Shown: positions 7,036 through 17,175, numbered from the stretch's first letter. The stretch: DNA of 64,000 nt from Aromatoleum petrolei (GCF_017894385.1 NZ_CP059560.1:2170001-2234000); one strand, 5' to 3'. Notes: a model not told the origin generated them from the sequence alone. Numbers and translations: made by a program.

Positions 7036-7887
7036 ATGAAAAGCAAAGGTCTCGTCTTTCTGTTCGTCGCGATGCTGGCAGGCCTTGCGGCAGTGGTGCT
7101 GGGAACCCGATGGCTGCAGCAGAAGGCCGCCCCCGTCGACAACCGCATCGCCGTCGCGGCCGTCGAGCTGCAGCTGGGCGGGCAGATCACCCCCGATGCC
7201 TTGCGCTTGGTGGAGTGGCCGTCCGGCAGCGTGCCGACCGGCGCTTTCACCGACCTTGCCGCGCTGGACGGCCGCGTAGCCCTCACGAGCATCCTGCCGG
7301 GCGAGCCGGTCCTCGAATCGCGCCTCGCCCCCGTCGGCACCAAGGGCGGTTTGTCCGCCGTCGTGCCCCAGGGCAAGCGGGCGATCACCGTGCGCGTGAA
7401 TGACGTCATCGGCGTGGCCGGTTTCGCGCTGCCGGGCAACTACGTGGACATCATGGTCAACACGGAGAACACCGGCGCGAACCGCAACAGCGAGGACCAG
7501 ATGATCTCCAAGATCGTCCTGGAGCGCATCCTCGTGCTGGCCGTCGCCCAGGAGGCCAACCGCGACGAAACCAAACCCAAGGTGGTGAACGCCGTCACCC
7601 TCGAGGTTACGCCTGAGCAGGCAGAGCGGCTCGACCTCGCGCGCAGCGTCGGCAACCTTTCGCTGGTGCTGCGCAACCAGGTCGATTCCGATCCGACCGA
7701 CACCGCGGGTATCACGAAGGCAAAACTGCTCCGCACCGCCGCAGAGGCTCCGCCCGAGCCGGTCGCCGCCAAGCCCGCGCCAGCGATGCGGCGCGTCGCT
7801 GCCAAGCCGCGTCCGTCGCCTGCACCGAGCGATCGCGTGTGCGTCGAGGTGATCCGCGGCGTGAATAAGGTCAATGAATGCTTCTAG
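7036..7887 (+). CDS. cpaB: Flp pilus assembly protein CpaB/RcpC
   Basis: A 283-residue periplasmic protein with an N-terminal membrane anchor (about 5-25), an SAF-type domain (about 40-110) and the RcpC/CpaB region containing GVAGFALPGNYVDIMV. An alanine/proline-rich linker precedes a short C-terminal end with two cysteines. In Tad systems CpaB supports the outer-membrane secretin. A GGGGAC sequence precedes the ATG. The gene is followed 36 bases later by the secretin, as is standard. A 122-base gap upstream may hold an internal promoter, but none is convincing. Confidence 0.92.
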   Translation: MKSKGLVFLFVAMLAGLAAVVLGTRWLQQKAAPVDNRIAVAAVELQLGGQITPDALRLVEWPSGSVPTGAFTDLAALDGRVALTSILPGEPVLESRLAPVGTKGGLSAVVPQGKRAITVRVNDVIGVAGFALPGNYVDIMVNTENTGANRNSEDQMISKIVLERILVLAVAQEANRDETKPKVVNAVTLEVTPEQAERLDLARSVGNLSLVLRNQVDSDPTDTAGITKAKLLRTAAEAPPEPVAAKPAPAMRRVAAKPRPSPAPSDRVCVEVIRGVNKVNECF

Positions 7888-7923
7888 CCCAATTCCGAAC
7901 CTGCATCGACGCGTGAGGACATC

Positions 7924-9633
7924 ATGATCCCGTACAAGAACAAGGAAAATCGCCGGACCACAGCATGCGCATTGTCAGTCGTGGCTGCGCTCCTCATTCC
8001 GGGCGCCGCACAAGCGGCCGTCGGCAAGCCCCTCGTGGCCCCCGGCGGCGGCTCGCCCTGCGGCCGGGTGGAGATTGCACCGATGGTGACCATTCCCGTC
8101 GGCAAGTCCTCGGTGATCCGGCCGCAGACGCCGGTCACGCGCATCCTGCTCGGCAACCCTGAGAACGCGCAGGCCGCGCGTCCGAGCGCCGAGAATCAGA
8201 AGGATGATAAGAACCGCCAGCAGCAACGACAGGACGACGGCCGCCCCGGCGTCGCGCAGGTCGATGTGTTGCTGCTCAGCCCCAATGAGATTTACCTGCT
8301 CGGCAAGACCGTCGGAGCGACGAACGTGGTGCTGGTCGACCGTGCCGGTGGCTGCACCGCGCTCGATGTGACGGTCGCGATGGATATCACCTCGGTGCAA
8401 GGTGCGATCGCCGCGCTGATGCCGGGGGAGACGGGCATCAAGGTCACCTCGGCCTACGATTCGCTGGTGCTGACCGGCACCGTGAGCGACGCGACAAAGG
8501 TCGATCGCGCGGTGCAGATCGCTGCGGCCTACGTCCGTGACGGCGGAGGAGCGCAAGACGGAAACAGCGTCCGCGTGCTGAACATGCTGCAGGTGGGCGC
8601 GCCGCAGCAGGTGATGCTGGAAGTGAAGGTGGCCGAGGTCTCGAAGGCCGTGCTCGATCGCTTCGGCATCGACTTCTCGAGAGCCTACGTCGACGGCTCG
8701 GTGATGCGCTTCCTGTCCGGCATCTTCGGCGGCAAGTCCGGCCGGCTCGGGCAGATCTCCCGTGTCGGCCCGAACGGTGCGCCGCTCAGTTCCGTCGGCG
8801 CCGTCGTCGGCGGCACGATTCCGGGCGACATTGCGGCCGGCGGCAACGTGACCCAGGAACTGACCGAGGTCGGCGGACAGCTCGTGCCGAAGTACACAAC
8901 CACCTTCGGCACTGTGCCGGCGGAAGGCGTCACGAACCTCGGCCTGGACATGCAGAAGACCGACGGCCTGGTGAAGATCCTCGCGGAACCGACCGTGATG
9001 GCCATCAGCGGGCAGGAGGGCAGTTTCCTCGCCGGCGGCAAAATCTTCATCCCCGTGGCGCAGAGCAATAACAACGGCGGCCAGACGATCACGCTGGAAG
9101 AGAAAGAGTTCGGCGTGTCGGTGAAGTTCACCCCGACCGTGCTCGATGGCGGCCGCATCAACCTTGCCGTTCGCCCGGAAGTCTCGGAACTCAACCGCGA
9201 AGGCGTGGGCTTGACCGCTCCCGGGGTCAATGGCCTCGCAATCCTGCCGGCCTTCACGACGCGCCGGGCCTTCACGACGGTCCAACTCGAAGACGGACAG
9301 AGCTTTGCAATCGGCGGCCTGATCAAGAACAACGCAACGACGAACATCCGCGCCTTCCCCGTCCTTGGGGAGCTTCCCATCATCGGTGCGCTGTTCCGCA
9401 GCACGGAATTCCAGACCGACAAGTCCGAACTCGTCTTCGTGATCACGCCGCGCCTGGTCAAGCCGCTGCCGCCCAACTATACGTTGCCCACCGACAACTA
9501 CGTCGAGCCGAATCGCGCCGACGTGATCTGGAGCGGCAAGCTGGAAGGCGGTGCGGCGCCCGCACGAGAGCAAGGCGTGATGCCCGCGGCCGCGGAAACA
9601 GCCCCCGCCGCCGGCGGATTCGAGACCAAGTGA
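7924..9633 (+). CDS. cpaC: Outer-membrane secretin CpaC/RcpA of the Tad pilus
   Basis: A 569-residue secretin. A signal peptide (about 1-36) precedes a type II/III secretion N-terminal pilus domain (about 50-180, with SVIRPQTPVTRILLGNP and NEIYLLGKTVGATNVVLVD), a short ring-forming domain, and the C-terminal secretin domain (about 280-510) with the VELEDGQSFAIGG-like stretch and the ELPIIGALFRS signature. It forms the outer-membrane channel for the fibre. The tail beyond about 520 is low complexity. The gene overlaps nothing but is only 11 bases from the lipoprotein gene, so the two are probably translated from one message. Confidence 0.95.
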   Translation: MIPYKNKENRRTTACALSVVAALLIPGAAQAAVGKPLVAPGGGSPCGRVEIAPMVTIPVGKSSVIRPQTPVTRILLGNPENAQAARPSAENQKDDKNRQQQRQDDGRPGVAQVDVLLLSPNEIYLLGKTVGATNVVLVDRAGGCTALDVTVAMDITSVQGAIAALMPGETGIKVTSAYDSLVLTGTVSDATKVDRAVQIAAAYVRDGGGAQDGNSVRVLNMLQVGAPQQVMLEVKVAEVSKAVLDRFGIDFSRAYVDGSVMRFLSGIFGGKSGRLGQISRVGPNGAPLSSVGAVVGGTIPGDIAAGGNVTQELTEVGGQLVPKYTTTFGTVPAEGVTNLGLDMQKTDGLVKILAEPTVMAISGQEGSFLAGGKIFIPVAQSNNNGGQTITLEEKEFGVSVKFTPTVLDGGRINLAVRPEVSELNREGVGLTAPGVNGLAILPAFTTRRAFTTVQLEDGQSFAIGGLIKNNATTNIRAFPVLGELPIIGALFRSTEFQTDKSELVFVITPRLVKPLPPNYTLPTDNYVEPNRADVIWSGKLEGGAAPAREQGVMPAAAETAPAAGGFETK

Positions 9634-9644
9634 GGAGGCCGATC

Positions 9645-9923
9645 ATGCGCAATATCTGGATAGTTGGAAGCGCCCTCGTGGCCTTGGCACAGACCGGCTG
9701 CGTAGCGACCTCGCCTCACTGGGACGCACAGTTTGGCGAAGCGGCAAGGGTTCTCGCCGCACAACAGGTCATCGCGCCGGAAGCCTCGCTCAACCCATCT
9801 GCCGTGTCCGGGATGGATGGCAAGGCCGCTCAAGGGGCCATGGGCGAATACGCCAAGAGCTTCACGCAACCGCAGCCGCAGACGGGCGTCTTCACGATCG
9901 GGGTCGGCGGCTCGGGGCAGTGA
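9645..9923 (+). CDS. Small Tad-locus lipoprotein
   Basis: A 92-residue protein with a signal peptide ending in a plausible lipobox (AQTGC), so it should be lipidated at that cysteine and anchored in a membrane. A GAGGAGG ribosome site lies before the ATG. The mature part is short, with no recognised domain. It occupies the place between secretin and TadG where other Tad loci carry a CpaD/RcpB-type outer-membrane partner of the secretin, but it is shorter than those and shows no clear similarity by eye. A secretin pilotin-like or accessory role is an inference from position. Confidence 0.75.
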   Translation: MRNIWIVGSALVALAQTGCVATSPHWDAQFGEAARVLAAQQVIAPEASLNPSAVSGMDGKAAQGAMGEYAKSFTQPQPQTGVFTIGVGGSGQ

Positions 9924-9944
9924 GCGCGTAGAAGGAGGACAAAA

Positions 9945-11555
9945 ATGCCCAAGGTTCACACACCAAGATCCCGCCAGCGGGGCGCCGTCGCGATCATGGC
10001 CGGCCTGACAGCCGTCGTGCTGTTCGCGTTTGGCGGGCTGGTGCTGGACCTCGGGCATCTCTACATCGCCAAGTCGGAACTGCAGAACGCCTCCGATGCC
10101 GCCGCGCTGGCGGGCGCCAAGGAACTCAACAACAAGCTGAGTGGCGTGACGGCCGCCGTCAACCGGGCGATTGCGACCGCCGCCCAGCACCGGTACGACT
10201 TCAAGACGCCGGTCAGCATCACGATCGCGAACATCCGGCTCGCGTCGTGCCCCAATGCCGGGAACGCCAATACCTGGAGCCGCCCCGGGGTCCGTAGCCC
10301 GACCTGCACCTTCATACCCGCCTCGAGCGTGACGAGCGACGGGATGGCCTCCGGCCTGAGCTTCATCGAGGTGGACACCGGCACCCAGTCCCTCAACACG
10401 TACCTGATGCGCGTGGCTGGCGCCGCCTACAACACCACGCAGACGGCGGGTTACTCGGTTGCGGGGCGCTATCAGACGAACGTGACCCCAATCGGCGTCT
10501 GCGCGGTCGATCCGGCGAACCGTACCAGCCAGTACACGCATTCCAACGGCATGACCGAGCTGGTGGAACTGGGTTTCCGGCGCGGTGTGACCTACAACCT
10601 CTTCCAGTTGAACCCTCTGGCGAGCGGCCCATCCGACCCCTATCTCATCAACCCCGTCGACACTTATCCGAACAGTTGCGACCCGAACCATTCGAGCGCG
10701 ACCTTCACTGCGCCCTTCATTTGCACCGGCAACAGTGCCGTGATCAGCAGCGGCAGCGGCAAGGTCTATGTGAATACCGGCATGACGGCTTCACTGGACA
10801 GCTCGCTCAACTCGCGCTTCGACGATTACAAGCCGCCATCGGTCTGCGACCCGGGCAGCGCCCCGCCTGACACGAATATCAAGGAATACCACTGCACGAA
10901 CCCCAGCCCGAGCTCCGACCCCGAGTGCCTGAGCGTGCCGCCCGCCGTCAACGATGCTCTCACCACGCCGAAGGACTGGATGGACCCGGCTGGCAGCACG
11001 CTGCCCAACCGGGAGTTCGTCGAAACGGCCCTCAACAAACCGGCCTATGCGCTTCCACCAAACCGGCCGAACCTCGCCCGCGACAAGTATGGCGTGCAGT
11101 GGTCCTACGGCCCCGCGTACCAATCCAATGGTGGATCCCCACCGAAGGCCGGCGCCCCTTTCACACCTGCCGATGCCAATGGCAGCGACATGTACAACAC
11201 GCAGGACGTCAGCGTTTCGTACTTCGATGTCGCGAACTATCCGATCACCGTCGGAAACGGTTTTCCTTCGACCACTCCACCGGCCCCGTATAACCAGACC
11301 GGCAGCGCCACATACTTCAAGGCCCCGAGCCGACCCGGTGTGCGCAACCGTCGCGTCCTCAACATCGTCATCGTTGATTGCACGGTACCGCCGGTAGGGC
11401 TCGGCGCCTGCCAGGCCATGGATGTCGTCGGGATCGGCAAGTTCTTCATGCAGGTCCCGGCAAACTTCTCGGGCGGGCCAAACCGCCAGATGGACATGGA
11501 ATTCGCCGGACTGGTCGACGACATCCTGTTGTCGGAAATCCGGCTCTACCGTTAG
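9945..11555 (+). CDS. tadG: TadG-like pilus assembly protein
   Basis: A 536-residue protein starting with the TadE/G-like segment RQRGAVAIMAGLTAV followed by a transmembrane helix and SELQNASDAAALAGAKEL, the hallmark of TadG-type proteins. The large extracytoplasmic remainder has several cysteines, among them the CAVDPANR, NSCDPNHS and FICTGNS stretches, and could be disulfide-bonded. It lacks an obvious von Willebrand A domain. TadG proteins are pseudopilin-like components or anchors of the Tad machine. An AAGGAGG ribosome site precedes the ATG. The stop is 7 bases before the next start, in keeping with a tight operon. Confidence 0.85.
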   Translation: MPKVHTPRSRQRGAVAIMAGLTAVVLFAFGGLVLDLGHLYIAKSELQNASDAAALAGAKELNNKLSGVTAAVNRAIATAAQHRYDFKTPVSITIANIRLASCPNAGNANTWSRPGVRSPTCTFIPASSVTSDGMASGLSFIEVDTGTQSLNTYLMRVAGAAYNTTQTAGYSVAGRYQTNVTPIGVCAVDPANRTSQYTHSNGMTELVELGFRRGVTYNLFQLNPLASGPSDPYLINPVDTYPNSCDPNHSSATFTAPFICTGNSAVISSGSGKVYVNTGMTASLDSSLNSRFDDYKPPSVCDPGSAPPDTNIKEYHCTNPSPSSDPECLSVPPAVNDALTTPKDWMDPAGSTLPNREFVETALNKPAYALPPNRPNLARDKYGVQWSYGPAYQSNGGSPPKAGAPFTPADANGSDMYNTQDVSVSYFDVANYPITVGNGFPSTTPPAPYNQTGSATYFKAPSRPGVRNRRVLNIVIVDCTVPPVGLGACQAMDVVGIGKFFMQVPANFSGGPNRQMDMEFAGLVDDILLSEIRLYR

Positions 11556-11562
11556 CGAGGAT

Positions 11563-12063
11563 ATGGGTGCCCAAATGAAACATCCGCGCACCTTCAAGGC
11601 ACAACGCGGCGTGGCGGCGGTCGAGTTGGCGCTCGTCATCGTCTTCCTGCTGCTGCTGACGGCCGGCATCGTCGAGTTCGGCCGCGCCTTCTGGTACTAC
11701 GACGCCCTGACCAAGGCCACCCGCGACGGTGCACGGACGCTGAGCGTTGCCGACAAGGCGACTTTTTCGACCGGCACCTTCATCGCGGACGCCAAGTTCC
11801 TCGTCACGGAGGCTGCCAACGCGGCCAACCTGAAGCCGGCGCTCAGCACCGCACAGGTTTCGGTGACTTGCCTGAATGAAACATTCGACGCCATCGGCTG
11901 CGGCAGCGGCACCGACGCGCCGAAGAACATCAGGGTCGCGATCACGGGCTACTCGATCGACATTGGAGGGATGTTCCCCTTCCTGTCGCCGAGCGGAGGG
12001 GATGCCAAGGTGTATTCGGGCGTGGCGCTCGCACCGCAAACCACGATGCCCTACATGAAGTGA
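11563..12063 (+). CDS. tadE: TadE-like minor pseudopilin
   Basis: A 166-residue protein with QRGVAAVELALV followed by a hydrophobic helix and EFGRAFWYYDALTKATRDGARTL, matching TadE-family proteins, which are processed by the prepilin peptidase. Two ATGs compete: 11563 has a GCGAGG site only two bases away, while 11575 (MKHPRTF) has GGGTG at better spacing. Either gives the same mature protein. A cysteine pair in the C-terminal half (VTCLNE, IGCGSG) may form a disulfide. Confidence 0.85.
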   Translation: MGAQMKHPRTFKAQRGVAAVELALVIVFLLLLTAGIVEFGRAFWYYDALTKATRDGARTLSVADKATFSTGTFIADAKFLVTEAANAANLKPALSTAQVSVTCLNETFDAIGCGSGTDAPKNIRVAITGYSIDIGGMFPFLSPSGGDAKVYSGVALAPQTTMPYMK

Positions 12064-12071
12064 GGCGTGCC

Positions 12072-12632
12072 ATGGCCAGCGAGATCCGACAATCGTTCAG
12101 CGGCAACCGACAACGGGGTACGACGGCGGTCGAGTTTGCGATCGTCGCGATGCTTTTCTTCACGATCGTGTTCGGCATCATGGAGTTCGGCCGCGTCCTG
12201 TACGTGTGGAACACCGTGCAGGAGGTGACGCGGCGCGCAGCGCGCGAAGCCGTCGTGAGGGGATTCGCGGACGCCGGACAGGTGTCGCGCGCGGCGGTGT
12301 TCAACCCGGAGTCCGGGAGCGGCACGGCCTATCTCCCGGCTGCCAAGGAAATCACTGCCACCGACGTGAGGATCAACTACCTTAACGAAAACCTCGTGGT
12401 AGCCGACCCGATGCCGCTCGACCCGATCGACAACATCTCAGCCTGCATGGATGTGACCCGGACGACGAGTTGCGTGCGCTATGTCGAGGCCTGCGTCGCC
12501 ACCGCGGGAACCTGTACCGGATCCATCAAGTACCTGCCGATGGTCGGACTGTTCCCTTTCCTTGCAATCAACATCCCGGTTTCCAGCGTGATCATGCCGG
12601 CGGAGAGCTTGGGGTTCAGCGTATCCCCATAG
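12072..12632 (+). CDS. tadF: TadF/TadE-like minor pseudopilin
   Basis: A 186-residue paralogue of the preceding TadE: RQRGTTAVEFAIV, a hydrophobic helix and MEFGRVLYVWNTVQEVTRRAAREAV. The glutamate after the cleavage region is kept. Four cysteines in the C-terminal half could form disulfides in the periplasm. Placed after tadE it is most likely TadF, but TadE and TadF are hard to separate by sequence alone. The ATG is preceded by GAGGCG; an in-frame GTG at 12060 overlapping the tadE stop is an alternative start. Confidence 0.82.
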   Translation: MASEIRQSFSGNRQRGTTAVEFAIVAMLFFTIVFGIMEFGRVLYVWNTVQEVTRRAAREAVVRGFADAGQVSRAAVFNPESGSGTAYLPAAKEITATDVRINYLNENLVVADPMPLDPIDNISACMDVTRTTSCVRYVEACVATAGTCTGSIKYLPMVGLFPFLAINIPVSSVIMPAESLGFSVSP

Positions 12633-12665
12633 GCGTCCGTGCATGCCATTTCAGAGGTACAGGAA

Positions 12666-13829
12666 ATGAGCAAGACCAGAATTACCGTCGTGTCCTCTGA
12701 CACACAGCATCTGAGCGAAATCACTCGCATCCTCGAAGGCGACAGGAGCGTGGGCGAGGTTGCAGCGCTCCAGTGTGGTGCCGCCGAACTCGAGGCGATC
12801 GCCGACGTGCCGGACGTGCTGATCGTCAATGGCGGCCTGCCCGAGAACGGCGGCCTCGAAAGCCTGGCGCGACTGCGGCAACGCAATCCGGACGCTGCCT
12901 TCATCGTGGTGAGCGACAACCAGACGCCCGAGTTTCTGCTGCGCGCCATGCGCGCGGGCGTGCGCGAAGTGTTGCCGACGCCGACCGCAGGCGCGCTGCT
13001 CCATGACGCCATCGGTCGCATTGCGCCGAAACGCAGGGCCGAGTCGTCGGCAGGCAAGATCCTCGCATTCACCTCATGCAAGGGCGGAAGCGGAGCGACC
13101 TTCATCGCAACCAACCTGGCCTGGGTTCTGGCTGCCAGTCATGGCAAACGGGTCGCGTTCATCGACCTCAACCTGCAGTTCGGCGACGCCTCGATGTACG
13201 TCACCGACCAGCACCCGGCGAGCGACCTGGCGGTGGTGTGCCAGCAGATTCACCGGCTCGACGCGGCCTTTCTCGAATCGGCGATGATGGAAATCGCCCC
13301 CGGCTTCAACCTGCTGGCAGCTCCCGAAGACCCGGCCCACGCCACCGACGTTCGTGCCGAGCATATTGAATCGATCCTGAAGGTCGCGCGTGCAAACTAC
13401 GATTTCGTCATCGTCGACGTCGGGCGTTCGCTGGATGGTGTCAGCCTCCAGCCGCTGGACATGGCGGACATGATCTTCCCGGTGGTGCAGTTGACACTGC
13501 CCTTCATCCGCGAGGCGAAGCGCCTGGTCCAGGTGCTGCTATCGCTCGGATACCCCATGACCAAGGTCGGACTCATCGTGAACCGGCTGCAGAAGACCGG
13601 GGAGATCAGCATCGAAGATCTCGAGCGCACGGTAAACGCCAAAGTGTACAAGGCCATTCCGAATGCCTATGAGGCAGTGGCGGCGTCGGTCAATCAAGGC
13701 GAGCCCATTGCCCGATTGGCGAAGAACAGCCCGGTCACGAAAGCCTTGCGCGAAATTGCCGATTCCCTTGCGGCAACTCCCGAAAAATCTGGCAAGGGCT
13801 GGCTGTCGCGCCTGTTTGCGACCAACTAG
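12666..13829 (+). CDS. tadZ: TadZ/CpaE pilus-localising ATPase
   Basis: A 387-residue protein with an N-terminal receiver-like domain (about 1-115) that lacks the acidic phosphorylation pocket, and a MinD/ParA-type domain (about 128-380) with the deviant Walker A CKGGSGAT (138-145). The second P-loop lysine is replaced by alanine, as is usual in CpaE/TadZ. AFIDLNLQFGD and the VIVDVGRSLD strand follow. TadZ marks the pole or assembly site and recruits TadA. An AGGAA site precedes the chosen ATG; an upstream start at 12639 is open but has no ribosome site. Confidence 0.92.
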   Translation: MSKTRITVVSSDTQHLSEITRILEGDRSVGEVAALQCGAAELEAIADVPDVLIVNGGLPENGGLESLARLRQRNPDAAFIVVSDNQTPEFLLRAMRAGVREVLPTPTAGALLHDAIGRIAPKRRAESSAGKILAFTSCKGGSGATFIATNLAWVLAASHGKRVAFIDLNLQFGDASMYVTDQHPASDLAVVCQQIHRLDAAFLESAMMEIAPGFNLLAAPEDPAHATDVRAEHIESILKVARANYDFVIVDVGRSLDGVSLQPLDMADMIFPVVQLTLPFIREAKRLVQVLLSLGYPMTKVGLIVNRLQKTGEISIEDLERTVNAKVYKAIPNAYEAVAASVNQGEPIARLAKNSPVTKALREIADSLAATPEKSGKGWLSRLFATN

Positions 13830-13859
13830 GAAGCCGGCCCCGTTCCATAGGAGCACCAC

Positions 13860-15215
13860 ATGAGCTTGCGTCAGCGCCTCGAATCCGTCTCACCCGAAGC
13901 CCCCCTGCGCTCTCAAGTGGCGGCTCCGGACACTGGTGCCACGAAGGCGTACCAGCGCCTGAAGATGCGCATACACCAGTTGCTCCTGTCGCGCCTCGAT
14001 CTGGAGGCGATGGAGGATCTCGCGCCCGACCGCCTGCGCGAGGAATTGCGGCTGATGGTGGAGCGCCTGCTCGCCGAGGAAAACGTCGTCGTCAACGCCA
14101 ATGAGCGGCGCGATCTGGTCCGCGACATCCAGTACGAAATGCTGGGGCTGGGGCCGATCGAACCGCTGCTCGCCGATCCGACCGTCTCCGACATCCTGAT
14201 CAACGGCTCCCAGCAGGTCTACGTGGAGCGTCACGGCAAGATAGAGCTCACCGACATCTCCTTCAGCGACGACGCCCACCTGATGAAGATCATCGACAAG
14301 ATCGTCTCCCGTGTGGGACGCCGGGTCGATGAATCGAGCCCGATGGTCGATGCCCGCCTGCCGGACGGCTCGCGGGTGAATGCCATCATCCCGCCGCTTG
14401 CGCTCGATGGGCCGATCGTCTCGATCCGCCGCTTCGCCGCCGTCCCGCTGACGATGATGAAGCTGATCGACTACAAGACGCTCACCCCGGCGATGGCCGA
14501 ACTGCTCGCGGGCCTGGTGCACTCCAAGGTGAACATCCTGATCTCGGGCGGCACCGGCAGCGGCAAGACGACCTTGCTCAACATCCTGTCGAGCTACATT
14601 CCGCACGACGAACGCATCGTGACGATCGAGGATGCGGCCGAGCTGCAGCTGCAACAGCCTCACGTCGTACGGCTTGAAACGCGCCCGCCAAACATCGAGG
14701 GCAAGGGCGAAGTGACCCAGCGTGCGCTGGTCCGCAATGCGCTGCGCATGCGGCCGGACCGCATCATCCTTGGCGAGACGCGCGGCGCCGAAGCCTTCGA
14801 CGTGTTGCAGGCGATGAACACCGGCCATGAGGGTTCCATGACCACTGTTCATGCGAACACGGCGCGCGACGCGCTCGGTCGGATGGAAAACATGATCGGC
14901 ATGGCGGGCGCGAACCTGCCGCCGAAGGTCGCGCGTGCACAGATCGCGGGCGCCATCGGCGTGATCGTGCAGACCAACCGCCTGACCGACGGCAAGCGCA
15001 AGCTGACCAGCATCCAGGAGATCACCGGCATGGAAGGCGACGTGATCACCATGCAGGAAGTATTCACCTTCCGCCAGACCGGCATCGCCGACAACGGCGC
15101 AGTACAAGGGCATTTCACTGCGACCGGCGTGCGCCCGCACTTCGCCGATCGGTTGCGCTCCTACGGCATCAAGCTGCCGGAGGAGATGTTCGACCCGACG
15201 CGGCGCTTCGAGTGA
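13860..15215 (+). CDS. tadA: Tad secretion ATPase TadA/CpaF
   Basis: A 451-residue hexameric secretion ATPase of the CpaF subfamily. The N-terminal helical domain (about 30-110) leads to [12 protein letters not shown], a clear CpaF signature. Walker A is GGTGSGKT (230-237), followed by the Asp box near [13 protein letters not shown], Walker [18 protein letters not shown] and the His box [17 protein letters not shown]. It powers pilin polymerisation through the inner-membrane proteins TadB and TadC. The gene has a GGAG ribosome site and ends 7 bases before tadB, so the two are likely co-translated. Confidence 0.97.
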   Translation: MSLRQRLESVSPEAPLRSQVAAPDTGATKAYQRLKMRIHQLLLSRLDLEAMEDLAPDRLREELRLMVERLLAEENVVVNANERRDLVRDIQYEMLGLGPIEPLLADPTVSDILINGSQQVYVERHGKIELTDISFSDDAHLMKIIDKIVSRVGRRVDESSPMVDARLPDGSRVNAIIPPLALDGPIVSIRRFAAVPLTMMKLIDYKTLTPAMAELLAGLVHSKVNILISGGTGSGKTTLLNILSSYIPHDERIVTIEDAAELQLQQPHVVRLETRPPNIEGKGEVTQRALVRNALRMRPDRIILGETRGAEAFDVLQAMNTGHEGSMTTVHANTARDALGRMENMIGMAGANLPPKVARAQIAGAIGVIVQTNRLTDGKRKLTSIQEITGMEGDVITMQEVFTFRQTGIADNGAVQGHFTATGVRPHFADRLRSYGIKLPEEMFDPTRRFE

Positions 15216-15222
15216 GCTTGCC

Positions 15223-16197
15223 ATGGACACCCTGACGCTGCTCTTCGCACTGGCCACCTTCATTGCGGTGGTGCTCTTCCTGGAAGGCGCCTACTTGTGG
15301 TGGACCTCGACCCATAGCCCGGAGGTCAAACGCCTCAACCGTCGCCTCGAAGAAGTGGCCACCGGCATTCAACAGGAACAAAAGGCCAAACTGTTCAAGG
15401 ACGACAGCGTGTCGGGCTCGGCAACCGGCGACCGCATGCTGGCCGCGATTCCCCGCCTGGGCGGACTGAACCGCCTGATCGTCCAGTCGCGCCTGAACCT
15501 CACGCTGGCGCAGTTCGTCGCCTGGACCCTCGCACTCGCGGCAGTCGGCGTCGCGCTGCCGCTGATGTTCGATCGACCTTTCATCCTTGCCGTGCTCGCC
15601 GGCGGCGTTTTGGCCTTGCTGCCCCTGCTCTACGTCACGCGCGCGCGCTCCCAGCACATGCAGCTGTTCGAACGGCAATTGCCAGAGGCTTTGGACCTGA
15701 TGGGGCGGGCCTTGCGCGCCGGCCATGCCTTCCCTACTGCGATCAAGATGGTCGCAGACGAGATGAAAGACCCGATCGGCGGCGAATTCCGAATCCTGTT
15801 CGACGAGATGAACTACGGTGTCCCGCAGCAGACGGCGCTGCTGAACCTCGCCTCGCGCACCGACAGCACGGACCTCAGCTACTTTGTGATCGCAGTGCTG
15901 ATCCAGCGAGATTCCGGTGGCAACCTCGCCGAGCTGCTCGACAACATCAGCGCGATTATCCGCGCGCGCCTCAAGCTCTATGGCGAAATCCGCACCCTGT
16001 CGGCGGAAGGGCGGCTCTCGGCGTGGATCCTCGGCTGCCTGCCCTTCGTGACCGCAGCAATGGTCAACCTCGTGAACCCGGGCTTCATGAAGGTGCTGTG
16101 GGAAGATCCGGCCGGGATCAACTTCATCTATGGCGCCCTGACGATGATGGTGATTGGCGTGCTGTGGATGCGCAAGATCATCCGCATCCGCGTCTAG
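15223..16197 (+). CDS. tadB: Tad inner-membrane platform protein TadB
   Basis: A 324-residue type II secretion F-domain protein with an N-terminal helix, a pair of helices near 95-135 and two more near the C-terminus. The cytoplasmic F domain (about 150-280) contains the RQLPEALDLMGRALRAGHAF motif typical of TadB. It is paired with TadC next door, and together they form the platform that converts TadA motion into fibre assembly. The ATG follows closely on the tadA stop. Length and topology are normal for the family. Confidence 0.95.
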   Translation: MDTLTLLFALATFIAVVLFLEGAYLWWTSTHSPEVKRLNRRLEEVATGIQQEQKAKLFKDDSVSGSATGDRMLAAIPRLGGLNRLIVQSRLNLTLAQFVAWTLALAAVGVALPLMFDRPFILAVLAGGVLALLPLLYVTRARSQHMQLFERQLPEALDLMGRALRAGHAFPTAIKMVADEMKDPIGGEFRILFDEMNYGVPQQTALLNLASRTDSTDLSYFVIAVLIQRDSGGNLAELLDNISAIIRARLKLYGEIRTLSAEGRLSAWILGCLPFVTAAMVNLVNPGFMKVLWEDPAGINFIYGALTMMVIGVLWMRKIIRIRV

Positions 16198-16224
16198 CGC
16201 AGCGGCGAAGAGGAGAACGCAGAC

Positions 16225-17175
16225 ATGGACTACACGCAACTCGCGTTTCTCGGACTGCTGTTCATCGCAGTCACGGCCGGCGCCTTTTTCCTGATGAATT
16301 ACTTCGCGCGCTCGCCGACCGCCGCTCGCCTGGAGGCCCTCGGGTCCCCTGGAAAGGCGGCGCCCGCACCGGCGGCCGACGCGTGGATCGAGCGCACGGT
16401 GAAGCTTACCGGCCCCTTCGCAAAGTTGTCCGCGCCGGAAGACGGCGAGCAGACATCCGCCCTGCGCGCCCGCTTCCTGCACGCCGGGATCCGCAACCCC
16501 TCGGCGCCGGTCGCGTTCTTCGGCATCAAGACGGTGCTCGCCCTCGGCTTGCCGCTGCTCGTGTACTTCACGGTCTTGGTGTCGATGCCCGGATTGCAGT
16601 TCCAGGGCACCCTGCTGGCGGTCTTGCTCGCTGCGACCCTCGGCTACTACCTGCCGAATATTGTCCTCAATCGCATGATCTTCGTGCGGCAACGCGAAAT
16701 CTTCGAGACCTTTCCCGACGCACTCGACCTCATGACCGTCTGTGTCGAGGCGGGTCTCGGCGTCGAGGCCGCTCTCGTGCGCGTCGCCGACGAGATGCAG
16801 CACAAGAGCGAGGCACTGGCGGAAGAACTGCATCTCGTAACGCTGGAATTGCGTGCCGGACTCGAACGTGCCCGAGCCTTGCGCAATCTCTCGATGCGCA
16901 CCGGCGTCGAGGAAGTGGAAGGCTTTGTCGCGATGATCATCCAGGCTGAACGCTTCGGCACCAGCATCGCCGCATCGCTGCGCGTGCATTCCGACATGCT
17001 GCGCACCCGCCGCCGCCAGCGCGCCGAAGAGGCAGCCGCGAAGATCGCACTGAAGCTCTTGTTTCCACTGATCTTCTGCATCTTCCCGTCGCTGATGCTC
17101 GTCCTGCTCGGGCCGGCAATGATCCAGATCTATCGCATTCTGCTGCCGACGATGGCTGGCAGCAGCGGCGGCTGA
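16225..17175 (+). CDS. tadC: Tad inner-membrane platform protein TadC
   Basis: A 316-residue TadB paralogue with an F domain (about 155-290) marked by IFETFPDALDLMTVCVEAGLGVEAAL, flanked by hydrophobic helices at both ends. A GAAGAGGAG ribosome site precedes the ATG. It is expected to form a heteromeric platform with TadB. The gene order tadA-tadB-tadC is the classical one. No truncation or unusual feature was seen. Confidence 0.95.
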   Translation: MDYTQLAFLGLLFIAVTAGAFFLMNYFARSPTAARLEALGSPGKAAPAPAADAWIERTVKLTGPFAKLSAPEDGEQTSALRARFLHAGIRNPSAPVAFFGIKTVLALGLPLLVYFTVLVSMPGLQFQGTLLAVLLAATLGYYLPNIVLNRMIFVRQREIFETFPDALDLMTVCVEAGLGVEAALVRVADEMQHKSEALAEELHLVTLELRAGLERARALRNLSMRTGVEEVEGFVAMIIQAERFGTSIAASLRVHSDMLRTRRRQRAEEAAAKIALKLLFPLIFCIFPSLMLVLLGPAMIQIYRILLPTMAGSSGG